Both the position numbers and the translations under genes were made by a program. Source: Bacillus sp. SJS (lineage in GTDB: Bacteria; Bacillota; Bacilli; Bacillales; Bacillaceae). From it: 64,000 nucleotides of DNA. Under the pieces are notes generated by a model that did no database searches, was not told where the DNA came from, and was given only the letters and a program-made list of their open reading frames with translations. Location: contig NZ_JAQV02000019.1 in NCBI RefSeq assembly GCF_000732485.2, positions 62,001 to 126,000 on the forward strand, written 5' to 3'. Shown here in pieces: positions 43,591-50,259 of this stretch (its first letter is position 1; each line of letters opens with the position of its first letter).

Positions 43591-45048
43591 ATGAAGAGAA
43601 TGGCTGATATCAAAAGATATACTACGATGCAAATATGGGTAAAAAAAGGGTATCGGATGCATTCATATTTTAATGAGATGTGTACAAATTCAAAGAACCT
43701 GTACAACACCACGAACTTTTATATCCGTCAGGTTTACACCGGTTTGACCCAAACGAAGGCATTACAACCACTCCAAATAGAGGTATTAGAAGCTATCAAG
43801 AAGCACTTACCACATATGAATAAGACCCAACTTCTAGCTTATGAGAAAAAGAGAAGCAAAGAAGAAACAAAGCCGTTGGACCAGCAAAAAGATATAAAAT
43901 GTAATTTGTTTACTGAGCCATCGAACGAAAAACCGTATGTCAACTATCATTTCTTGGATGGTTTTTTTAAAGCTGCCGTTCAACCGGATTATCGTTCCCT
44001 CCCTACCCAATCCAGTCAAGGGGTGATGAAGACCGTTTTTCAAAACTGGAAGTCTTTTTATGCCAGTTTACGAGAATATAAGGCCCATCCTGGTAAATTT
44101 AAATCCAAACCAAAAATACCTGGATACAGCCGGGGGAAAGAGAAAGAAATTTCGTTTTCCAATCAGGATTGCGTCATCAAAGAGAACCGGTATGTCAAAT
44201 TCCCAAAAACGAAAGAGCGACTGAACATTGGGAAAATGGGTTTTTCCGAAGGGAAACTTAAACAAATACGGGTCATTCCCAAGCATGGTCACTATGTGGT
44301 GGAAATGGTTTTCGAAATTCCCTCACAAGTGAAAATGAGAGAATCGAAGAATCGAATCATGGGCATTGATTTAGGAATTGATAATCTAGCAACCATCGTC
44401 ACCACCACAGGTCGTAGACCTGTTTTAGTGAAGGGCAAAAACATCAAATCCGTCAATCAACGATTCAACCAACTAAAAGCCTATTATGTGGGTATTCTTC
44501 GTCAGGGTAAACATCCAAGAGAAGGTTCCTTCACTTCTCAACGTTTAGAAAAGATTCATCAAAAACGATTCAAGCAAATCAAAGATTTGTTTCATAAAGC
44601 GAGTCATCAAATGATAAAAATTGCTTTAGAAGAAGATGTGGATACCATTGTCATCGGTCAAAACAAAGACTGGAAACAAAACTTAGACTTAGGTAAGCGA
44701 AACAACCAGTCTTTCACCACAATTCCGCACTCTCTTTTAATAAAAATGATGACATACAAGGCGGAAAGGCATGGTATACACGTTCTTCTTACAGAAGAAT
44801 CCTATACATCAAAAGCCAGTTTCCTGGATAATGACCTTCTACCTGTATTTGGTCAGAACGATGTCAAACGCTCCTTCTCAGGGAAGCGTATGAAGCGTGG
44901 GCTTTACCGTTCGAAGAATGGGACACTCCTCAATGCAGATGTAAATGGGGCAGCCAACATCATAAGGAAAGTGTTTGCAAATTCCTTTATCGAGCCCTCC
45001 TCACCTGCCGCATCCTTCATGCAGCCACAAACATTTGTCTTAAAATAA
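43591..45048 (+). CDS. tnpB: RNA-guided nuclease TnpB (IS605 OrfB)
   Basis: About 485 residues. The RuvC-type centre appears intact: MGIDLGIDNLAT (first Asp), LLTEESYTSKASF (Glu) and NADVNGAANIIRK (last Asp). The zinc-ribbon cysteines of many TnpB proteins are absent; SKASFLDND...FSGKRMKRGLYRSKNG marks the Zn-less subgroup. The family cuts DNA guided by an RNA from the element's right end, which helps element retention. I prefer ATG 43591 because a TATGAT -10-like box (43558-43563) lies inside the longer frame that begins at 43507 after GGGAGGTGA; that longer start remains possible. Confidence 0.85.
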   Translation: MKRMADIKRYTTMQIWVKKGYRMHSYFNEMCTNSKNLYNTTNFYIRQVYTGLTQTKALQPLQIEVLEAIKKHLPHMNKTQLLAYEKKRSKEETKPLDQQKDIKCNLFTEPSNEKPYVNYHFLDGFFKAAVQPDYRSLPTQSSQGVMKTVFQNWKSFYASLREYKAHPGKFKSKPKIPGYSRGKEKEISFSNQDCVIKENRYVKFPKTKERLNIGKMGFSEGKLKQIRVIPKHGHYVVEMVFEIPSQVKMRESKNRIMGIDLGIDNLATIVTTTGRRPVLVKGKNIKSVNQRFNQLKAYYVGILRQGKHPREGSFTSQRLEKIHQKRFKQIKDLFHKASHQMIKIALEEDVDTIVIGQNKDWKQNLDLGKRNNQSFTTIPHSLLIKMMTYKAERHGIHVLLTEESYTSKASFLDNDLLPVFGQNDVKRSFSGKRMKRGLYRSKNGTLLNADVNGAANIIRKVFANSFIEPSSPAASFMQPQTFVLK

Positions 45049-45200
45049 AAGCAATCCCAAAGGTTCAACCGATGGGATAGAGGGGTTGGGTGTTTTCAGC
45101 ACACCAATGTGTCAACTCCACTGGTGGTTAATCGTCATTTTAAAGTCGATACCTCAGAAACCCCCACTTCAAATTTCGGTAGAAATTAAGTGGTGGGAGT
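45049..45200 (+). ncRNA. Candidate omegaRNA scaffold at tnpB 3' end
   Basis: About 150 non-coding bases after the tnpB stop contain nested short stems (ATCCC/GGGAT; CCAC/GTGG) and end in an extended hairpin at 45161-45197 (CCCCCACTT...AATTTC loop GAAATT...AAGTGG-T-GGG). In TnpB systems the guide scaffold spans the tnpB 3' end and stops at the element's right end, so the guide would begin near 45200 and read into the adjacent sigma gene end. Inferred from position and folding by eye. Confidence 0.5.
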
Positions 45201-45208
45201 ATTCATGA

Positions 45209-46081
45209 TCAAGTAATATGAGTGAGCTTCTCTGGGTTCAAGACGGAGTAAATCGTTTTGATTTTGTTCTCCTCGATGTGAAGGGAGAGGACCGCGTACG
45301 CGTGCTTCCCCGCGTATAGAATGAGTCCTGGATCTCCGTTTACGTAAGTGATGGTAAAGGTCATATCCTGAGGGAACTTTGACAATATCCCCATGTAAAA
45401 GCGGACGATGCGTTCCGCTCCAAGGATTGGGAAGATGGCTGCTTTCACTTTTCCTCCACCGTCCGTTAAGAGGGAAGCGTCTGCAGCCAGGAGGCTGAGA
45501 ATTTTGCTTGTATCTCCTGAAGCGAGGGCTCCAAAAAACTGTTCGGCGAGCCATTTCCCCTTTTGATTCATTTTGGGTTCTTCCTCCGGAGGGCTGATGC
45601 GCCTTTTTGCCCGTGAGAATATTTGCCTGCAATTGGTGCTGCTCTTGCCGACGATTTCTGCTATCTCCTCGTAGCTGTATTGCAGCACTTCTTTCAGGAT
45701 AAAGACCGCACGTTCCGTTTCGGATAATTGCTGAAGCAGCAGCAAATAGGCCATGGATACCGATTCTTTTAAGAAGACTTGGCCGGCCGGATCGCCGTTT
45801 GGATGGTTTTCGGTAATCAGCGGTTCAGGCAGCCACGTTCCTGTATACTGCTCCCGTTTTCTCGAAGCAGATTTTAGACGGTCGATACAGCGGTTTGTCA
45901 CCATTTTGCATAGATAGGCTTTCTTGTTTTGAATGTCTTCTGTCTCTGTTTCATTGAATGTGATGAACACATCCTGAAGGAGATCCTCCGTATCCTGTAC
46001 ACTGCCGAGCATTCGGTATGCCAAAGAGAAAAGCAGGGGGTGGTGAGCGGTGAAAAGCAATTCGGATTCATTCGGACTCAC
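45209..46081 (-). CDS. ECF41-type sigma factor with SnoaL-like regulatory domain
   Basis: 290 residues. Sigma region 2 (about 10-75, YRMLGSVQDTEDLLQDVFITF) and region 4 (about 105-160, LSETERAVFILKEVLQYSYEEIAEIVG) are followed by a C-terminal SnoaL/NTF2-like domain. Three hallmarks of ECF41 are present: WLPEPL in the linker, DGGGK in the extension and NPEKL near the end. This group has no anti-sigma factor; the fused domain sets activity. GTG start with AGGAGG upstream, one base after the stop of the FAD oxidoreductase gene, so the two form an operon. The tnpB element abuts its stop. Confidence 0.88.
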   Translation of the reverse strand: MSPNESELLFTAHHPLLFSLAYRMLGSVQDTEDLLQDVFITFNETETEDIQNKKAYLCKMVTNRCIDRLKSASRKREQYTGTWLPEPLITENHPNGDPAGQVFLKESVSMAYLLLLQQLSETERAVFILKEVLQYSYEEIAEIVGKSSTNCRQIFSRAKRRISPPEEEPKMNQKGKWLAEQFFGALASGDTSKILSLLAADASLLTDGGGKVKAAIFPILGAERIVRFYMGILSKFPQDMTFTITYVNGDPGLILYAGKHAYAVLSLHIEENKIKTIYSVLNPEKLTHIT

Positions 46082-46082
46082 A

Positions 46083-47369
46083 TTATGCCTCCTTTAACAT
46101 TCCAGGGTTTGCACACTTTTGAATCATCAAGGCTGACGCTCTTTTCGCGCTTGCGAATGCGGCATCTGCAAGTAATTCGCTGCGGCCGGCTCCATCTCCT
46201 GCAATGTAAAGTCCTGGGATATCCGGGACCGCTGGACCGAGGGAAAGATAGCCATTCAGTGCACAGGAACCGTTCGAGATCGTCATGTGAGGTAAGTACT
46301 GATAGCCTTCCAGTTCCTTTCTCCAGCATGGCTGCATCAATTCCAGGAAATTCTCGAGCTCTCTTTGATCAGCCTGGGCGTTTGAGGTTATGTCCGTCCC
46401 CAAGTACTTGATGAGGCTGATCACGGAGGAGCCATTATCGCTTAATTTTGCGGCCCTTGATTGATTGGTGAACAGGATCGGCTGGTCGATGCCGATGGCA
46501 AATTGCTCGTTCGGTTTTGGGAGCTGACGGAGTGAAACGTCGAGACAGGCCGCATAAATTGGTTTGACGCGCTGCCTCCATGTATCTAATGAGGTTCCAG
46601 CCGCTCCTTCTATCAGAGAGAAGGTTTGTTCAGGGCTTGCTGTTGAAAGAACCATTGGAACCTCGATTCTGTCCCCGTTTTTTAAAGTAATCACAAACCC
46701 TGATTCTTTCTTGATCGAAAAAGCGGATTGATGAACGATGTCTGCACCGAAATCTATGGCTCTTTGCTTTAAAAGATCGATCATGGATTGCCAGCCGCCG
46801 TTGATATAGAATACCCCATTCATCCCCCTCTGCACTTGATCGAGCACAATCGCCGCCTGCTGATTTTCGGGTTCGATGCAATACGTTGAGGTTCTGCATA
46901 GTGCGTAAAAAGCATGCCGGACCATGGGATCGTTCATTTCAGACTCAGCCCAATCCCGTAAGCTCTTCTCTCCGATTGATGCAGGCTGTAGATTCTTCAG
47001 CTTTCTCATTACCTTTCCGAGCTCGATCTTACCGGATAGCGATAAAAGTTTTGTGGATAGGAGGGAAGGGAGGCTCGCGGGAAGCGAGAAGAGCGACCCG
47101 TTCCAAATAGCTCTCCCCTTCGCATCAGGTACACCGCCCGACAGTTCAATCCCCAGTTCATCTAATACCGCTTCCGCTGCTCCGCCTTTATAGAGAGCAT
47201 GGCCTCCGATATTGAAATAGGCGCCATTCTTCTTGACGGTTTTTGCCCGACCCCCTAGTGTTTTTCCTTTTTCAATCACCACCGTTGATATCCCGGCCTT
47301 TGCCAAATAAACTGCCGCCGTCAATCCAGAAATTCCTCCGCCAATGATTGCTGCTTCATATTTTTTCAT
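46083..47369 (-). CDS. FAD-dependent oxidoreductase (phytoene desaturase/amine oxidase-like)
   Basis: 428 residues. The N-terminal Rossmann dinucleotide motif YEAAIIGGGISGLTAAVYLAKAG and a second GGRAKT segment, plus the C-terminal PGLYIAGDGAGRSELLADAA FAD-contact strand, mark a flavin monooxygenase/desaturase of the amine-oxidase superfamily. Substrate unknown. I start at ATG 47369, after AGAGGGA; the open frame extends 49 codons upstream through the promoter region and should not be counted. ECF41 sigma genes typically sit beside such oxidoreductases and control them; a matching ECF41 promoter lies upstream. Confidence 0.85.
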   Translation of the reverse strand: MKKYEAAIIGGGISGLTAAVYLAKAGISTVVIEKGKTLGGRAKTVKKNGAYFNIGGHALYKGGAAEAVLDELGIELSGGVPDAKGRAIWNGSLFSLPASLPSLLSTKLLSLSGKIELGKVMRKLKNLQPASIGEKSLRDWAESEMNDPMVRHAFYALCRTSTYCIEPENQQAAIVLDQVQRGMNGVFYINGGWQSMIDLLKQRAIDFGADIVHQSAFSIKKESGFVITLKNGDRIEVPMVLSTASPEQTFSLIEGAAGTSLDTWRQRVKPIYAACLDVSLRQLPKPNEQFAIGIDQPILFTNQSRAAKLSDNGSSVISLIKYLGTDITSNAQADQRELENFLELMQPCWRKELEGYQYLPHMTISNGSCALNGYLSLGPAVPDIPGLYIAGDGAGRSELLADAAFASAKRASALMIQKCANPGMLKEA

Positions 47370-47401
47370 CAGATATTCCCTCTTTCTGTTTTTAGTAACA
47401 A

Positions 47402-47428
47402 GACGAAGAGGGGAGGTGTTCTGTGACA
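47402..47428 (-). promoter_or_regulatory. ECF41-dependent promoter of the oxidoreductase-sigma operon
   Basis: On the minus strand TGTCACA (47428-47422) is followed after exactly 16 bases by CGTC (47405-47402), the -35/-10 pair described for ECF41 sigma factors. The oxidoreductase start lies 33 bases downstream. This predicts self-activation of the operon. Confidence 0.75.
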
Positions 47429-47547
47429 AATTAAGAAAAAAATGTATCCGGAAAGGGTAAACTACCTCAAGTAATATGAGTTGGTTCATTCGGAAATTTA
47501 TTATATAGTAAATCAATAAATTAACTCGGGATAGGGAGTGACACCAC

Positions 47548-48747
47548 TTGAAATTATCAACGAAAATCTTAGCAGGCCTTATTTTAGGTATTGTGGCAGG
47601 AGCTCTATTACAGGCAATCGCACCCGGTCAAGTGGGAACGATTGATCGTTATATTCTGTCACCTATTGGACAGGCTTTTATACGGATTATTCAATTTATC
47701 GTCGTACCCGTTGTTTTCACATCCTTAATCATCGGACTGACAAGCCTTCAGGGAACAGGAAAGATTGGTTCCTATATAATCAGGCTTTTGCCCTTATACA
47801 TCGTGACTAGCTCGGTAGCGCTTGCCGTGGGGATGATTACGGCAGCGATTTTGCAGCCGGGATCCGGTGTTTCCATTTCAAATATGGGAGAGGGATCGAA
47901 GACTCAAAAGGGACAATCCCTGGTAGAGTGGCTTGTCAGCATTGTCCCGACCAATCCGTTTGAAGCCTTGAGCACCGCTAATTTGCTGCAGGTCATCATA
48001 TCGGCCGTGCTGATCGGCGTGGCCATGAACCTGGTAAAAGATAAAGCGAAGCCGTTTCTTTCCTTGATTGAAAGCATCTATGCCATCGTGGACCGGATTC
48101 TGCAGCTGATCCTAAAAGCAGCGCCGATTGGGGTTTTTGCCTTAATGGCATCTGTCGTTGCTTCACAGGGCTTTGGAATTTTGAACAAGCTTCTGCTGTA
48201 TATTGCGGGACTGCTTCTGGCCATTGCAGTGATGACGGCCATCTATTATGTATTCCTGCTAATCGTTGGCGCTAAGCCAAATCATTTCTTTAAAAGTTTT
48301 TTCCCATCCTTTTCTCTCGCATTTGGAACAGCGAGCTCCAACGCGGCACTGCCCGTATCCATGGACAACGCAAAAAGCCGCTATGGGATGAATCATGGCG
48401 TGGCAAGCTTCGCGCTGCCATTTGGAACAGCCGTGAAACGGGATGGAGCGGCCATTCTCCAGGGGTTCAATGCCCTGTTTATCGCCCAGTTCTTCGATGT
48501 TCCCATTACGGCTTCATTAATTACGGCAGTATTTATCAGTGCCCTGCTTGTCTCCTTCAGTACGGCAGGAGTGCCAGGTGCCGGAATTATCATGATGACG
48601 ACCGTATTATCAGCGGCGGGACTGCCACTTGAAGGAATAGCGATTGTCGCAGGAGTCGACAGATTAACGGATGGATTCAGAACCGCTCTCAATGTCATCG
48701 GAAGCACCGCGAATGCTACGGTAATTAACCGGTGGGAGAAAGAATAG
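47548..48747 (+). CDS. Dicarboxylate/amino acid:cation symporter (DAACS family)
   Basis: 399 residues with eight or so membrane helices plus the re-entrant hairpins of the GltP/Glt-Ph family. Recognisable segments are FIRIIQFIVVPVVFTSLIIGL, the serine-rich AFGTASSNAALPVS hairpin, and GVPGAGIIMM...VDRLTDGFRTALNVIGS, which form the substrate and sodium/proton sites. It imports a dicarboxylate or amino acid (glutamate, aspartate or cystine are all possible). TTG start after GGGAGTGA. Divergent from the oxidoreductase-sigma operon. Confidence 0.87.
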   Translation: MKLSTKILAGLILGIVAGALLQAIAPGQVGTIDRYILSPIGQAFIRIIQFIVVPVVFTSLIIGLTSLQGTGKIGSYIIRLLPLYIVTSSVALAVGMITAAILQPGSGVSISNMGEGSKTQKGQSLVEWLVSIVPTNPFEALSTANLLQVIISAVLIGVAMNLVKDKAKPFLSLIESIYAIVDRILQLILKAAPIGVFALMASVVASQGFGILNKLLLYIAGLLLAIAVMTAIYYVFLLIVGAKPNHFFKSFFPSFSLAFGTASSNAALPVSMDNAKSRYGMNHGVASFALPFGTAVKRDGAAILQGFNALFIAQFFDVPITASLITAVFISALLVSFSTAGVPGAGIIMMTTVLSAAGLPLEGIAIVAGVDRLTDGFRTALNVIGSTANATVINRWEKE

Positions 48748-48757
48748 TTTGTTAACC

Positions 48758-48796
48758 AGAGGATTCCTTAGATATGAGGAATCCTCTATTTAATTT
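48758..48796 (+). terminator. Terminator of symporter gene
   Basis: AGAGGATTCC and GGAATCCTCT are perfectly complementary, followed by ATTTAATTT. Confidence 0.65.
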
Positions 48797-48822
48797 AAGC
48801 AACTTGGAAATAAACACCGTTC

Positions 48823-48869
48823 TTGACTTGCTGAGTATTACATGATAAATTTATCTCGAATCCAAGATA
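48823..48869 (+). promoter_or_regulatory. Promoter and MhqR-like operator of ring-cleaving dioxygenase
   Basis: TTGACT (48823) and TAAATT (48846) are spaced 17 bases apart. Directly downstream, TATCTCGAATCCAAGATA (48852-48869) is an imperfect inverted repeat close to the operator I recall for the MarR-type quinone sensor MhqR of Bacillus subtilis. A repressor there would block the start of transcription. Confidence 0.5.
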
Positions 48870-48891
48870 TTTTCATAAGGAGCTGTGGACC

Positions 48892-49869
48892 ATGAACCAC
48901 CTTAAAGGCATCCACCACGTAACCGCAATTACGAGCAGCGCTGAAAAGAACTATGAGTTTTTCACATATGTATTGGGAATGAGACTGATTAAGAAGACGG
49001 TGAATCAGGATGATATCCAGACGTATCATCTGTTTTTCGCGGATGATAAGGGAAGTGCGGGAACAGATATGACGTTCTTTGATTTTCCGGGCATCCAGAA
49101 GGGTGTGCACGGAACGAACGAGATATCCAAGACGTCGTTCCGCGTGCCGACCGATGCAGCGCTTGACTACTGGGTGAAGCGATTTGACCGTTTGGACGTC
49201 AAGCATGAGGGGATTACGGAGCAATTCGGGAAAAAGACGCTCTCATTTGCTGATTTTGATGATCAAAAGTATCAGCTCATTTCTGATGAGCGCAACGAAG
49301 GAATCGAATCCGGTACACCTTGGCAAAAAGGGCCGGTTCCACTGGAATATGCGATCACAGGGCTCGGACCGATTTTCGTCCGGATCGGGAATTTTGATTT
49401 CTTCAAGCAGATGCTTGAGAAAGTTCTTCTATTTAAAGAAACGGCACAGGAAGAATCGTTCCACTTGTTTGAAGTCGGAAAGGGCGGAAACGGAGCTCAG
49501 GTCATCGTTGAGGATAACCCGGATCTTCCGGAAGCGGTCCAAGGGTTTGGAACCGTTCACCATGCCGCGTTCCGCGTGGAAGACCGCACTGTCCTGGATG
49601 AATGGACAGACAGGCTCTCAAGCTTCCGTCTTCCAAACTCCGGTTATGTGAACCGCCACTTTTTTGAATCCCTGTATGCAAGAGTCGCTCCGCAAATCCT
49701 GTTTGAATTCGCGACAGACGGACCAGGCTTCATGGGGGACGAACCGTATGAAACGCTCGGTGAGAAATTGTCGCTCCCTCCATTCCTTGAGCCGAAGCGT
49801 GAGGAGATTGAAGGGTTGGTGCGGCCGATTGATACGGTGAGGAGCACGAGGGAGTTTGTGAAGGAATAG
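48892..49869 (+). CDS. Ring-cleaving dioxygenase (MhqO-like, VOC superfamily)
   Basis: 325 residues with paired glyoxalase-type modules: GIHHVTAITSSAEKNYEFFTYVLGMRL (metal His in HHVT), VHHAAFRVED (second His) and QILFEFATDGPGF (Glu ligand). This is the layout of MhqO/MhqA proteins, which give resistance to quinones and hydroquinones by ring opening. AAGGAGCTG precedes the ATG, and an MhqR-like operator lies in the promoter. The last third of this gene recurs in decayed form at 56508-56906. Confidence 0.87.
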   Translation: MNHLKGIHHVTAITSSAEKNYEFFTYVLGMRLIKKTVNQDDIQTYHLFFADDKGSAGTDMTFFDFPGIQKGVHGTNEISKTSFRVPTDAALDYWVKRFDRLDVKHEGITEQFGKKTLSFADFDDQKYQLISDERNEGIESGTPWQKGPVPLEYAITGLGPIFVRIGNFDFFKQMLEKVLLFKETAQEESFHLFEVGKGGNGAQVIVEDNPDLPEAVQGFGTVHHAAFRVEDRTVLDEWTDRLSSFRLPNSGYVNRHFFESLYARVAPQILFEFATDGPGFMGDEPYETLGEKLSLPPFLEPKREEIEGLVRPIDTVRSTREFVKE

Positions 49870-49882
49870 GTTTAATCTGATG

Positions 49883-49914
49883 AAAGGATGGTGCAATTAG
49901 CCATCTTTTTTTTT
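49883..49914 (+). terminator. Terminator of dioxygenase gene
   Basis: AAAGGATGG and CCATCTTTT form a short stem followed by nine T. The rest of 49915-50259 is a long AT-rich leader of the 5'-nucleotidase gene with no gene and no motif I can name. Confidence 0.65.
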
Positions 49915-50259
49915 GTTCCTTGGACAAAAGATTGATGACAGAAGAAGGATGATACAGTGATGTCGAATCCTGTCTGCTCCCCTCCGACAAAATAAATCGG
50001 TGAAACCTTTTTCGGAAAGTTTGATAAATATTATACAAAATCCGCAATTTTCACTTTATAAATCTAATTTTGATAGGTAAAATCTATGTTTATCTTTGGA
50101 AAATATTATATCAATTTACAAAAAACTTATATAAAATTTACAAACTGTGAGTAGAACGGCCTGAATTAAAAAAGTATATTTTAATCAGATTCAATGTCGA
50201 ATTATGAAGATTTTTGTATTAGGAGATTTTTGGATCAATTCATTTAAAGGGGCTAGACT

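Larger units (their letters stand above)
43398..45200 (+). mobile_element. IS605-type solo tnpB element
   Basis: The element holds only tnpB; no tnpA transposase is present. I place its left end near the hairpin at 43405-43431 and its right end just after the hairpin at 45161-45197. IS200/IS605 elements have no terminal inverted repeats, so the exact ends are uncertain. It would need a TnpA supplied elsewhere to move. The 43180-43397 stretch just upstream holds nothing I recognise. Confidence 0.6.

Noticed and set aside
47370-47516. N-terminal extension of the FAD oxidoreductase
   Set aside because: It covers the ECF41-type promoter and precedes the conserved dinucleotide-binding start MKKYEAAIIGGG.
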